28,036 nucleotides of DNA from Oscillospiraceae bacterium. Its GTDB lineage: Bacteria > Bacillota > Clostridia > Oscillospirales > UBA929. A program made the translations under genes and the position numbers. Of this stretch, positions 14,568-23,247 are shown in pieces. Location of the stretch: NCBI GenBank assembly GCA_009784085.1, contig WRCJ01000010.1, positions 1-28,036 on the forward strand, given 5' to 3'. The notes below the pieces were generated by a model that worked only from the letters and a program-made list of their open reading frames with translations, ran no database searches and was not told the origin of the DNA. The stretch's first letter is position 1. Each line of letters begins with the position of its first letter.

Positions 14568-16942
14568 CGTTTCCCGCGGGAGCCGCGCACCATGGGGGTG
14601 CTATGGGGGATGGGCAGCATGAGGATCTTGTCCTCCTTCACCGTTATGCTCACGCCGGATAGGCTGCCGGCGAAGTTGTCGATGATCAGCGTGACAATGG
14701 CGTCCTCCACCTCTTTTTGAATGAGCCGGCGGAGGTTGCGCGCGCCGTATTTGACCGTGTAAGACTTGCGGGCCAAGTAATCCACAAGGCTGTCGTCGTA
14801 AGACAGCGTCATATCCCGTCGCTCAGCCATATGCTGCCCCAACTCGTCGAGCATCAAACGGGCTATCCGCCTGAAATCGTCCAGGCTCAACTGGCAAAAG
14901 GAGATGATCTCGTCCACGCGGTTGAGAAACTCCGGCCGCATGATATCGCGCAACGCCTTCATGGTCTTTTCCCGGCTCTGCTCGGTCAGGGAGCGGTCGA
15001 AGCCCACCGAACCGTCCTTCCTGTCCGATCCGGCGTTTGTGGTCATCACGATGAGCGTGTTTTCGAAGTTGACCTCCCGCCCGTGGGCGTCGGTGATACG
15101 GCCATCGTCCAGGATTTGCAGCAAGATGTTCAATACGTCGGGATGGGCCTTTTCTATTTCGTCGAACAATATGACGCTGTAAGGCTTCCGGCGGATCTTC
15201 TCGGTGAGCTGCCCCGCCTCGTCGTAGCCCACGTAGCCGGGAGGGGCGCCGATGATGCGCGACACGGCGTGTTTTTCCATGAACTCCGACATGTCCAGCC
15301 GGATGAGCGACTCGGGTTGATCGAACAAGTCCAACGCGAGCTGTTTGACGAGCTCGGTCTTGCCCACGCCGGTAGGCCCGGCAAAGATGAACGAGACCGG
15401 CTTGCGCTTGCCGGAGATGCCCACGCGGCCCCGGCGGATGGCGGCGGACACCGACGCGATGGCTTCGTCCTGCCCGATGATGTGCCGTTTCAGGCGAACT
15501 TCCAGGTCGGCCAGCCGCCTATGCTCCTCGGCTTCGATGCTGGCGGCGGGTATCTTGGTCCACTGCTCGATAACCCGCGCCAAATGCTCGACGGTCAAGG
15601 CCGGCGGGCCGTGTTTCGTGAGATCCTCCAACCGCCTGCTGATGAGCATCTCGCGGCTTTTAATCGCCGCCAATCGCTCGTAAGCCGCCGGCGTGGAATT
15701 GGTGATCAGCTTTTCGCGCTCGGCCTTGATGCGTCCCATCTCCTGCCGGATACAATCGGCCTCGTGGATGGAAGGCGTCCTGAGATTGAGATCCGAGCAG
15801 GCCTCGTCGATGAGGTCGATGGCTTTGTCGGGCAGGAACCGATCCGTGATATAACGCTCGGACAGCCACACGGCTTGTCGGGCCACCGCCGGCGTGATGA
15901 GTACGCCGTGGAACATTTCGTAATATCGGGCGATGCCCATCAGGATCTGGATGGTCTCCTCCATGGAGGGCTCCGCCACGGTCACCGGCTGGAAACGGCG
16001 TTCCAGCGCCGCGTCTTTTTCGATATGCTTTCGGTATTCGTTGAATGTGGTCGCGCCGATCACCTGGATCTCGCCCCGGGACAGGGCCGGCTTCAAGATG
16101 TTGGCGGCGTTCATGGATCCTTCGGCGTCGCCGGCCCCGACGATGTTGTGTACCTCGTCGATGACCAAAATGATATTGCCCAGCCGACGCAGCTCCTCGA
16201 TGAGCCCCTTCATGCGCGACTCGAACTGGCCGCGAAACTGCGTGCCGGCCACCAGCGCGGTCAGATCCAGCAGGTAGACCTCTTTGCCCAGCAACCGGCC
16301 CGGCGCCTGCCTGTCGGCGATGCGCTGCGCCAGCCCCTCGGCGATAGCGGTCTTGCCCACGCCAGGCTCGCCAATCAGGCAAGGGTTGTTCTTTTGGCGG
16401 CGGTTGAGGATCTGCACCACCCGGCTGATCTCGGCTTCCCGCCCCACAATGCGATCCAGCTTGCCCTCCCGCGCCTTCCGGCTGAGCGAGATGCAATAGC
16501 TCTCCAAGTATTTGCGCCCTTTGTTCTTAGGCTCGGTATCGCGCCGGTCTGACTCGCGCCCGACGCGGCTGGGGTTGCCTGTGCCAGTGCCGGAAGGGAG
16601 GCCGTCGATCGTCGGCGAGGGTTCTGTGGGGATGCCGCCAAACAGCCGGTTCAAATAGGGGAAGGCGGCCGTCTTGCCCCCCTCCTCGACCTCGTCGGAA
16701 CCATCCGGGAGACCCATTAGCTCGTTTATGTTGTCCATGGCATCCATCATCTCTTGGGTTAGGGAGTCCAGATCGTCCTCGGAAATGCCCATCCGGGCGA
16801 TCAGATCGCCCACCGGCTTGATGCCGAGTTCTTGCGCGCATTTGAGGCAGATGCCCTGGTTTTCCGATCGGCCGTTTTCGATCTTGGTGATAAAGACGAC
16901 GGCCACCCTTTTCTTACAACGAGAGCAAATAGTCGGTTGCAT
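14564..16942 (-). CDS. ClpE-like AAA+ ATPase with N-terminal zinc finger
   Basis: This is a class I Clp unfoldase, likely feeding substrates to ClpP. The 792-residue chain begins with a zinc finger (Cys6, Cys9, Cys32, Cys35) like those of ClpE and McsA. No Clp N-domain repeats follow; instead there is an acidic and low-complexity linker to about residue 145. The first AAA+ domain has Walker A GEPGVGKT at 191-198 and Walker B VIDEVH at 260-265. The second has GPTGVGKT at 522-529 and ILFDEIEKAH at 591-600. VGF at 646-648 matches the ClpP-docking loop. The ATG at 16942 has AAGGAG seven bases upstream. No CtsR heptad was seen upstream. It overlaps mutY by 4 bp. It could also be named a ClpC variant; the zinc finger favours ClpE. 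Confidence 0.9.
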   Translation of the reverse strand: MQPTICSRCKKRVAVVFITKIENGRSENQGICLKCAQELGIKPVGDLIARMGISEDDLDSLTQEMMDAMDNINELMGLPDGSDEVEEGGKTAAFPYLNRLFGGIPTEPSPTIDGLPSGTGTGNPSRVGRESDRRDTEPKNKGRKYLESYCISLSRKAREGKLDRIVGREAEISRVVQILNRRQKNNPCLIGEPGVGKTAIAEGLAQRIADRQAPGRLLGKEVYLLDLTALVAGTQFRGQFESRMKGLIEELRRLGNIILVIDEVHNIVGAGDAEGSMNAANILKPALSRGEIQVIGATTFNEYRKHIEKDAALERRFQPVTVAEPSMEETIQILMGIARYYEMFHGVLITPAVARQAVWLSERYITDRFLPDKAIDLIDEACSDLNLRTPSIHEADCIRQEMGRIKAEREKLITNSTPAAYERLAAIKSREMLISRRLEDLTKHGPPALTVEHLARVIEQWTKIPAASIEAEEHRRLADLEVRLKRHIIGQDEAIASVSAAIRRGRVGISGKRKPVSFIFAGPTGVGKTELVKQLALDLFDQPESLIRLDMSEFMEKHAVSRIIGAPPGYVGYDEAGQLTEKIRRKPYSVILFDEIEKAHPDVLNILLQILDDGRITDAHGREVNFENTLIVMTTNAGSDRKDGSVGFDRSLTEQSREKTMKALRDIMRPEFLNRVDEIISFCQLSLDDFRRIARLMLDELGQHMAERRDMTLSYDDSLVDYLARKSYTVKYGARNLRRLIQKEVEDAIVTLIIDNFAGSLSGVSITVKEDKILMLPIPHSTPMVRGSRGKR

Positions 16943-16989
16943 ATACGTTCTCCTTACGAGTTAAAAAGTTTGGCGCCTACTGCGGCATG

Positions 16990-17046
16990 AGTATATAGGC
17001 ATACGGGTATATGGGCATACGGATATAGGCTTATGGGCATATAGGC
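16990..17046. repeat. Degenerate 15-16 bp tandem repeat before the ClpE-like gene
   Basis: About four imperfect copies of GTATATGGGCATACGG (plus strand) occupy the whole spacer between pgsA and the ClpE-like gene. The copies alternate AT-rich TATA and GC-rich GGGC cores. No sigma-A promoter or CtsR-type box is recognisable within or beside the array. Confidence 0.78.
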
Positions 17047-17051
17047 GGTGC

Positions 17052-17591
17052 CTATTCCTTTTTTTTCCTTAGCAGCGCGGCGAACCGCCAAATATACCGG
17101 GCCAGCGCGATGAGGGAGAGCAGCATGGCCGCGCCTAGCAGAATCTGGCGAAGGGGCCCGGATAGCCGATCCTGCAAAACCAAGATGGCCAGGCAGGCGG
17201 CAAAGAAGAAGGCGACGGCGAACTTGCCTAAGAACTCGCTGGGGAATACATCGGTAATCTTTTTGTATTGGATCAACGCGCCGATGCCCATCAACGCCTC
17301 CTTCACGAAAAAGAGGGCGGCCGCCCACCACAGGGAGGGGTACGTCAAAGCCACGCAGACGATGACAGCCGCGCCCATCAGTTTGTCTGCCAGCGGGTCG
17401 AGCAGGCGGCCCAGCTTGGTGACCTGGTTGTAGCGGCGGGCAAAAAAACCATCGAGCACATCCGTGAAGGCGGCAGTGGCGTATACCAGCGCAGCCCATA
17501 GATGCGCGTTGGGCAACCGGCTGAAGAACACGGCAATGAAGACGGGCGTCAAGCCCAAACGGATTAGGGACAACACATTCGGAAGGGTCAC
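17052..17591 (-). CDS. pgsA: CDP-alcohol phosphatidyltransferase, probable phosphatidylglycerophosphate synthase
   Basis: PgsA transfers a phosphatidyl group from CDP-diacylglycerol to glycerol-3-phosphate, the committed step to phosphatidylglycerol. The 179-residue membrane protein starts TLPNVLSLIRLGLTP, typical of PgsA. It carries the full family signature: Asp44, Asp47-Gly48, Ala51-Arg52, Gly61, Asp65 and Asp69. Several hydrophobic segments follow and the end is basic (LLRKKKE). The frame could begin at 17639, overlapping cvpA, but the GTG at 17591 has GGTGGAG five bases upstream and gives the usual N-terminus. It lies 31 bp after cvpA. The exact alcohol substrate is inferred from overall resemblance; another CDP-alcohol transferase is possible. 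Confidence 0.87.
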   Translation of the reverse strand: MTLPNVLSLIRLGLTPVFIAVFFSRLPNAHLWAALVYATAAFTDVLDGFFARRYNQVTKLGRLLDPLADKLMGAAVIVCVALTYPSLWWAAALFFVKEALMGIGALIQYKKITDVFPSEFLGKFAVAFFFAACLAILVLQDRLSGPLRQILLGAAMLLSLIALARYIWRFAALLRKKKE

Positions 17592-17622
17592 CGGCTCTCC
17601 ACCCCCGCCAAAATAGGAATCG

Positions 17623-18306
17623 TTACAAGACTGCGGCAAGCAGGTTGTTGTTTACAAAAAAGCGCAAAAGGACGGTACTCTCGATAAAATCCGCCGGCGC
17701 AATCATGCCCAAAAACCTCAGGCACCAGCCGATAGCTGACAGCAGGAGAAGTCCGTAGACCAATCCCGCCGCCAGGCCGCCTATCGTGTCGATCAGCCTG
17801 AACCCGGGTATCTTGAACAGCATGCTGACAAAATGCGCCACCAGGGTCAGAAGCAAGGCCAGCACGGTAAAGGCGAATATGAACAGCAACGCGCGGCACA
17901 TCGTGTTGATAAACGTGTTGGTAATCCCCGCTTTCAGGGGCAAATCGTTTTCCAGGATGTCCGTCATCGTCGAGTCGGCCAGCTTCTCGGCCTCCTCGGG
18001 GATGATGCCCATTCTGGAAAAGGCGTCGGCGGCAATGCGCAGCGCGCTTTCTTTCGAGGCATCCAGCGTATAGTTGCCTTCCCGGATAGCTGCCTCGGTA
18101 GCCTCGGCGGCAGCCCATCCGACCAGGGGGACAAGCCGTTCCTCGAAGTCGTCCGCGTAGTGCCCCGAGAAACTAGTAGCTCCCCATAGCGACACTACGA
18201 GAACGAGGATGCCGGCCAATGTCAGGATAAACCCTTTTCGATGACCCTGCCAGACAGTGAATCCCAAGATAGCCAGCAGGAGGATATCCACCAAGATATG
18301 GGCCAC
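17623..18306 (-). CDS. CvpA family membrane protein
   Basis: CvpA-family proteins are small integral membrane proteins; the founding member is linked to colicin V production, and members are also tied to envelope homeostasis. The product of about 227 residues opens AHILVDILLLAILGF, a typical CvpA start. A second hydrophobic segment follows (FILTLAGILVLVVSLWGA), then an extracytoplasmic-looking region of about 80 residues, and two more membrane segments, the second rich in Gly and Leu (IGGLAAGLVYGLLLLSAIGW). The GTG at 18306 has GAGGGG ten bases upstream; a TTG at 18327 is also in frame. It lies between the DUF5711 gene and pgsA. The inserted loop between segments two and three is longer than in the short CvpA proteins. 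Confidence 0.82.
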   Translation of the reverse strand: MAHILVDILLLAILGFTVWQGHRKGFILTLAGILVLVVSLWGATSFSGHYADDFEERLVPLVGWAAAEATEAAIREGNYTLDASKESALRIAADAFSRMGIIPEEAEKLADSTMTDILENDLPLKAGITNTFINTMCRALLFIFAFTVLALLLTLVAHFVSMLFKIPGFRLIDTIGGLAAGLVYGLLLLSAIGWCLRFLGMIAPADFIESTVLLRFFVNNNLLAAVL

Positions 18307-18345
18307 TCTACTTCGTCCCCTCTTCAAAAATTAGCTGATTTGGGT

Positions 18346-18413
18346 GATTTAGGCATCGTGTGGGCGATTTGGGCGTCGCTTGGGCGTCGTTTTGGCATCG
18401 CTTGTGCGTCGCT
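18346..18413. repeat. 11-bp degenerate tandem repeat in the DUF5711-cvpA spacer
   Basis: Copies of a unit near CTTGGGCGTCG (plus strand) run through most of the spacer: TTGGGCGTCG, CTTGGGCGTCG, TTTTGGCATCG and CTTGTGCGTCG, with looser GATTTGGG copies before them. The array reaches the stop codon of the DUF5711 gene. Confidence 0.78.
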
Positions 18414-19797
18414 AACCCGTGCTGGGGGTAAAAACCGTCGCGGTATTGGATGCCAGGAGCAACGCGGCGCCATCGCTGCGCATGAGGACCGCTTTGGCGT
18501 CGGCCGCAGACATGGGCTGCCCGCAGGGTTCCGTGTCCGCGCCATAGACGCTGACCGCGCCATCGGTCAGGAGCCCCACCCATTTGCCGGCAGCCGACAG
18601 GGAGAGCAAATGACCCGAATAGCTTGTCTTGCCGTAAAAACCCGCGCCATCGAGGAAGGCCAGCTCCCCGCCGCCGTCCCGCTGCCCGGACAGGGCGAGC
18701 GCCAAGAAATTATCGCCGGCGCAGAAGGACAGAAGCTCCCTGTCCTCGAAACGCCATTCCGCCAGCAGTTGCCCCGCAAGGCTAAAAATGAGCGCGCTGT
18801 CATCGGTGACGACGAAACAAAACGTACCCTCCAGGAATCCCACGCCCCAAGGCATTGTGCCGGGAAGCTCATGCACGGCAATCGGGTTTTCCTCGCTGCC
18901 GGTATCCAGGAAGGTCACGCGGCCGTTCAGCTGGTCGCCGCCGCCCTCGCAGGACACAAGCGTCAGCAGGCCGGCCGAGGGGGAAAGCGCGGCGTCGAGG
19001 ATATAGTGGCTGCCCGACTTCCAAATGAACTTCTCCCGCTGGCGATCGTCAAACACGGTACACACCGAAGCGTACCCGCGCTCGCCGGATATCAACGCGA
19101 AGGCGCCGTCGTCGTTCATGCAAACCGTGTAGAGGACATCGCCCCACTCCCCATCCATGATGGTGGAATTGTTGTCGGTCAGCACGAAGGAGCGTCCGCC
19201 CCGATCATAGGCCAAGACCATGCGGTCGGATACGGCCAGCGCGGGCCGCGCGAAACCGCAATCCACACCATACTTCTCATCCCCGGAACCGCCATAGACG
19301 ACCAGCCGATCGCCAGACAGCAACACCAGGCCGTTTTGGAAGGAGGCAAAGCGGGACAGCATGTAATCGTCGTAGGAAAAGGTCTCGGCCACCTCATCGC
19401 TGTGAGAGCCGAAAGAGTAGCGCAGGCGGGAATAGATGTCACGGAAAAGCGTTTCCGACAGCTGGTCGCGGTAGAGGAAGAAATGGAATAAACCGGCAAC
19501 CAATACCGATATGAACACCACGAGAAGTATCACGCGGATAGGGCGAGCGCGGGTGCGCCGTTGCCGCCGGAGGCGACGGGCATGGCCGCCCCGCCGCGAA
19601 TCGATGGAGACAATCTTCTGCTGGCTCCGGTCTGGCCGTTTCAGCCGATCTTGTCGCGTTGACCGGCTCGGTCGATCCGGCTGAGCCGACTGTTCCGGCT
19701 GTTCCAGTCGACTCCGGTTCCGGTTCTGGCTCCGGTTTCGGCTCTGGCTTCGGTCTGGCCGTTTCAGCCGCTCCGTTGTCCGATCTTGCTCATCCAA
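18412..19797 (-). CDS. DUF5711 family membrane-anchored protein
   Basis: The 461-residue protein has an unusual arginine-, glutamine- and serine-rich N-terminus (residues 1-86). There RLKRPDRSQ occurs twice and RN/RS dipeptides repeat. A single membrane segment follows at about 87-108 (VILLVVFISVLVAGLFHFFL). The remaining 350 residues would lie outside the cell. They show repeated strand-like blocks such as LVLLSGDRLVVYGG, WGDVLYTVCMNDDGAFALISG and KWVGLLTDGAVSVYG, suggesting a beta-propeller. Proteins of this type are often found beside cvpA in Clostridia, as here; the function is unknown. The start is a TTG at 19797 with GGAGGGGG upstream. It lies 39 bp after truA. Confidence 0.78.
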   Translation of the reverse strand: MDEQDRTTERLKRPDRSQSRNRSQNRNRSRLEQPEQSAQPDRPSRSTRQDRLKRPDRSQQKIVSIDSRRGGHARRLRRQRRTRARPIRVILLVVFISVLVAGLFHFFLYRDQLSETLFRDIYSRLRYSFGSHSDEVAETFSYDDYMLSRFASFQNGLVLLSGDRLVVYGGSGDEKYGVDCGFARPALAVSDRMVLAYDRGGRSFVLTDNNSTIMDGEWGDVLYTVCMNDDGAFALISGERGYASVCTVFDDRQREKFIWKSGSHYILDAALSPSAGLLTLVSCEGGGDQLNGRVTFLDTGSEENPIAVHELPGTMPWGVGFLEGTFCFVVTDDSALIFSLAGQLLAEWRFEDRELLSFCAGDNFLALALSGQRDGGGELAFLDGAGFYGKTSYSGHLLSLSAAGKWVGLLTDGAVSVYGADTEPCGQPMSAADAKAVLMRSDGAALLLASNTATVFTPSTG

Positions 19798-19836
19798 ACG
19801 ATCGCCCCCCTCCCTATATGCACGATTCGCGTTTGC

Positions 19837-20631
19837 TCACGATTCACAATGCATAGTATCCAGGCTTTGGTACGGCGGCCAGGGCAAGGCCACGTTGTAC
19901 CATGCGCCGGTCATATACAACCCATGGGGCGGCGCCGTAGGCCCTGCCTGGTTGCGCCGGCCGCCGGCAAGAAGATCCGGGATGCTGCCCGGGGGCAACT
20001 TGCCATGCCCAATATAGAGCAACGTGCCCAGCATGGTCCGCACCTGATTGTACAGAAACCCGCTGGCCGACACCTTGTAGATGACATAGCGGCCCTGGGT
20101 GCGGATTGCAGAGGTAAACACCAAGCGTTCGGTGGACTTGACCGCCGCGCTGCCCTGCGATCGAAAAGCCCGGAAATCATGCTTACCGATAAAATCCCCC
20201 GCCGCCCTCTCCATGCCGGCTAGATCCAGGTCCCCCGGCAAGAACAGCGCGCGGCGGCACAGGAAGGGATCGGGGTGGTGGCCCAGGTACATCCAATACG
20301 TGTACTCTTTGCGGTTGCAGGAACCGATGGCGTTGAACGATGCCGGGACTTCGGCGGCTTGCCGCACCGAGATGCTGTCGGGCAGGCGCGTGTTGAGGGC
20401 GTATGGCAACCTATCCGCGGGGATGCGTGTGTCGGCCGAAAAACCCGCCACATAATGCAGGGCGTGTACGCCGGCGTCGGTGCGCCCGCAACCGTGCAAC
20501 GAAACCGGATGCCCTACCGCCTGCGCGATGGCGTCCCGCAAGACTTGACAAACCGTGACCTGCCCCCGTTGCACCTGCCACCCATGATATTGGGATCCGT
20601 CAAATCGAACCAACAACGCAAAAAACCGCAA
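19837..20631 (-). CDS. truA: tRNA pseudouridine(38-40) synthase
   Basis: TruA converts uridines 38-40 in the anticodon stem of many tRNAs to pseudouridine. The protein shows RFDGSQYHGWQ near the start and the active-site motif GRTDAGVHA, whose Asp is the nucleophile (about residue 52). Later come RKEYTYWMY, HDFRAFRSQG and FLYNQVRTMLGTLLYIG, all characteristic. The open frame reaches 20694, but the residues before RFFALLVRFDGS do not resemble TruA. A TTG at 20631 gives the normal N-terminus and about 264 residues. GGGG lies a few bases upstream of it, so start confidence is moderate. It follows ecfT by 76 bp, a pairing common in Bacillota. Confidence 0.92.
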   Translation of the reverse strand: MRFFALLVRFDGSQYHGWQVQRGQVTVCQVLRDAIAQAVGHPVSLHGCGRTDAGVHALHYVAGFSADTRIPADRLPYALNTRLPDSISVRQAAEVPASFNAIGSCNRKEYTYWMYLGHHPDPFLCRRALFLPGDLDLAGMERAAGDFIGKHDFRAFRSQGSAAVKSTERLVFTSAIRTQGRYVIYKVSASGFLYNQVRTMLGTLLYIGHGKLPPGSIPDLLAGGRRNQAGPTAPPHGLYMTGAWYNVALPWPPYQSLDTMHCES

Positions 20632-20707
20632 AGCAACCCCATACCAATCCTTATCCGCAATCACAAACCACAATCCGCAAACCGCTCTACACAATTCGCA
20701 TATTCTA

Positions 20708-21511
20708 TTAAAACCCCACGACCCCCAGCACGCCCACCCCCGCGGAAATCGCCAGGAAGGCGGCTAGGATTGCGGCGTCGGCCGCCCGGAAAGCCAGCAC
20801 GCGCATACGTGTGCGTCCTTCCCCCCCGTGGTAGCAGCGGCTCTCCATGGCGACAGCCAAATCCTCGGCGCGGCGGAAAGCCGAGACGAACAACGGCACC
20901 AGCAACGGGACCAGGGCGCGGGCGCGGCGGATGATGTTGCCCGAATCGAAGTCGGCGCCCCTGGCGCGCTGGGCGTTCATGATCTTGTCGGCCTCCTCGA
21001 TGAGCGTGGGGATGAAACGCAGCGCGATGGTCATCATCATAGCCAGCTCGTGCACGGGGACGCGGATCCTTTTCAGCGGCCCCAACAGGCGTTCCAGCGC
21101 GTCGGTGAGCTGGAGGGGCGAGGTGGTGTAGGTCAGCAGGAAGGTGCCGGTCACCAGCATCAGGATGCGCATAATCATGCGGACGGCCATCAACAACCCC
21201 TCAAGGGTGATCCGAAAGATCCACCATTGGGCCAAAACCCGCCCATCGGTGTAAAACACATTCAGCAAACCGGTCAGGATAACAATGAACAGGAGCGGCC
21301 GCAAGCCTTTCAAAAACATGCGGAGGGGAATCCGCGAAAGTGAGACGGCCAAGACCAGCCAAGCCAGCATCACGGCATATGTCAGGAAGCCGGAAGCCAA
21401 GAATAAGGCGATGATATAGATAAAAGTGAGAATCAGCTTGGCCCGGGGGTCCAACCGATGCACGACAGAATTCCCGGGAAAGTATTGCCCCAGCGTAATG
21501 TCCTTCAGCAA
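20708..21511 (-). CDS. ecfT: ECF transporter transmembrane protein EcfT
   Basis: EcfT is the membrane subunit that couples ATP hydrolysis by EcfA1/A2 to movement of the substrate-binding S component, importing vitamins or metal ions. The 267-residue protein begins LGQYFPGNSVVHRLDPRAKL, the classic EcfT start. It has several membrane segments, and Ala-Arg-Gly at 183-185 (QRARGADF), one of the coupling motifs that touch the ATPases, with a second Arg-rich segment (FRRAEDLAVAMESRCY) after it. It begins 7 bp after ecfA2, completing an ecfA1-ecfA2-ecfT unit. No S component is encoded here, so this looks like a shared group II energising module. Confidence 0.93.
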   Translation of the reverse strand: MLKDITLGQYFPGNSVVHRLDPRAKLILTFIYIIALFLASGFLTYAVMLAWLVLAVSLSRIPLRMFLKGLRPLLFIVILTGLLNVFYTDGRVLAQWWIFRITLEGLLMAVRMIMRILMLVTGTFLLTYTTSPLQLTDALERLLGPLKRIRVPVHELAMMMTIALRFIPTLIEEADKIMNAQRARGADFDSGNIIRRARALVPLLVPLFVSAFRRAEDLAVAMESRCYHGGEGRTRMRVLAFRAADAAILAAFLAISAGVGVLGVVGF

Positions 21512-21518
21512 AGCGGCC

Positions 21519-22367
21519 TTAACCCCTCATTCGTAATATTTCCTGCGCCGCCGGCTCTATGGCATACACCGAGGTGTCCACCGGTAAACCTTTGTCGCGC
21601 AACGCCTGCATGACACGGGTCACGGGGGGCGGCGACAAGCCGGCCTCTTCCAGCTCCCCGGCCCGGGAAAAGATATCCCGGGGCGCCCCTTCCATCCACA
21701 GGCGCGCCCGCTTCAAAACCGCGATACGGGACGCATACCGGGCGATGTCCTCCATGTTGTGTGAGACCAAGACGACTGCCGAACCCCGGGTCTCGTGATA
21801 GAGTCGGATGTGGTCCAGGATCTCCCGGCGGCCCTGGGGATCCAAGCCGGCGGTCGGTTCGTCCAGCACCAGCACATCGGGCGCCATGGCGATCACGCCG
21901 GCGATGGCCGCCCGCCGCCGCTGCCCCCCGGAAAGCTCGAAGGGCGATTTGTCGGCCAAGTCGGACGATAAGCCCGCCAGGGCCATGCTCTGCGCTACCC
22001 GCTCGCCGATCTCCGCGTCCGGGACGCCCATGTTGCGCGGCCCGAAGGCGATATCGCGGGCGACGGTTTCCTCAAAGAGCTGGTATTCGGGGTATTGGAA
22101 CACCAACCCCACCGAAAAGCGTATCTTCCTCGCGTCCCGGGGATTCGCCCAGATATCGCGCCCCCGGAAGAGCACCCGCCCGGCGGTTGGGCGTAGCAAG
22201 CCGTTGAGATGCTGCGCCAGCGTGGATTTCCCGGAACCGGTGTGCCCGATTATCCCTAAGAACTCCCCCTCCTCCAGCGAAAGGGAGACATCGTCCAGGG
22301 CCTGCCGCTCAAAGGGCGTCCCGGCCCCATAGGTATACGATAAGTGTTCGGCTTGTAAGATGGGCAT
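21519..22367 (-). CDS. ecfA2: ECF transporter ATP-binding protein EcfA2
   Basis: This is one of the two ABC-type ATPases of the ECF module. The 282-residue protein has Walker A GHTGSGKST at 41-49, the Q-loop Gln91 in VFQYPEYQLF, the ABC signature LSGGQ at 145-149 and Walker B VLVLDE at 165-170. The D-loop follows with GLDPQGR, and the switch His with VSHNMED. The motif FQYPEYQLFEETV distinguishes EcfA2 from EcfA1. It starts at 22367, 6 bp after the ecfA1 stop, and is followed by ecfT, so the three are surely cotranscribed. Confidence 0.93.
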   Translation of the reverse strand: MPILQAEHLSYTYGAGTPFERQALDDVSLSLEEGEFLGIIGHTGSGKSTLAQHLNGLLRPTAGRVLFRGRDIWANPRDARKIRFSVGLVFQYPEYQLFEETVARDIAFGPRNMGVPDAEIGERVAQSMALAGLSSDLADKSPFELSGGQRRRAAIAGVIAMAPDVLVLDEPTAGLDPQGRREILDHIRLYHETRGSAVVLVSHNMEDIARYASRIAVLKRARLWMEGAPRDIFSRAGELEEAGLSPPPVTRVMQALRDKGLPVDTSVYAIEPAAQEILRMRG

Positions 22368-22373
22368 CGCCCC

Positions 22374-23231
22374 TCACGCCCCCTGTCCCAGCGCTTGGTA
22401 AATGGCGTCCGCGCATTCTTCGACTGTCAGCGATCCGTAGGGGATGTCCATGCCGCCCAACCGCAGCAACTCCAGCAACGCCACCGCTTGGGGGACAGCC
22501 AACCCGGTTTCCCGCCACTGCCTGTCGGAGAAAATCTCGCGGGGGCTTCCCTCGGCGGCTACTCTCCCTTGATCCATCACGACCACCCGGTCGCAAAGGG
22601 CGGCTTCGCTCATGTGATGGGTGATCAGGATCACGGCGACGCCTTCCTCGCGGCATAGGCGGCGCACAATCTCCAAGACCTCGCGCCGGCCCTGGGGATC
22701 CAACATGGCGGTCGGCTCGTCGAGCACCAGCGCCCGGGGCGCCATGGCGATCACGCCGGCGATGGCCACCCGCTGCTTCTGTCCGCCGGAGAGCCTGTGG
22801 GGCGCGTGTTCGCGGTAATCGTACATATCCACCGCCCGCAACGCCGCGTCGACCCGGTGACGGATTTCCCCTGGGGGGACGCCCAAGTTTTCCAAGGCAA
22901 AGGCCACATCCTCCTCCACGACCGAGGCGACAATCTGGTTGTCGGGGTTTTGGAAGACCATGCCCACCGTCTGGCGGACATCCAGGAGGTGCTCCTTGTC
23001 GGCGGTGTCCATGCCGCCCACCAAGACGCGCCCGTCATCCGGCAGTAAAATACCGTTGCAATGCCGCGCCAGCGTGGATTTGCCCGAACCATTGCGCCCC
23101 ACCACGGCGATGAACTCACCGGATAAAACAGCCATGCTGACGTCGTCCAACACCCGCGCCCCGTCACCATAGGCGAAAGAAACACCCTCAAAAGAGATTA
23201 CCGCATCCAAAAATTCACGCTTCCCCACCAT
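22374..23231 (-). CDS. ecfA1: ECF transporter ATP-binding protein EcfA1
   Basis: This is the partner ATPase of the ECF module. The 285-residue protein has Walker A GRNGSGKST at 45-53, the Q-loop in MVFQNPDNQIVASVVEEDVAF (typical EcfA1), LSGGQ at 147-151 and Walker B ALVLDE at 167-172. The D-loop (MLDPQGR) and ITHHMSEA follow. The ATG at 23231 lacks a convincing Shine-Dalgarno site; a TTG at codon 8, preceded by GGGGAAG, would begin just ahead of ISFEGVSFAYG and is an equal candidate. It lies 38 bp after the methyltransferase gene, across a repeat-bearing spacer. Confidence 0.92.
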   Translation of the reverse strand: MVGKREFLDAVISFEGVSFAYGDGARVLDDVSMAVLSGEFIAVVGRNGSGKSTLARHCNGILLPDDGRVLVGGMDTADKEHLLDVRQTVGMVFQNPDNQIVASVVEEDVAFALENLGVPPGEIRHRVDAALRAVDMYDYREHAPHRLSGGQKQRVAIAGVIAMAPRALVLDEPTAMLDPQGRREVLEIVRRLCREEGVAVILITHHMSEAALCDRVVVMDQGRVAAEGSPREIFSDRQWRETGLAVPQAVALLELLRLGGMDIPYGSLTVEECADAIYQALGQGA

Positions 23232-23247
23232 TCTATTGTTCTATTAT

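Noticed and set aside
14717..16552. A 611-codon open frame on the plus strand
   Set aside because: It is antisense to the ClpE-like gene with no recognisable motifs; the opposite strand carries complete AAA+ motifs.
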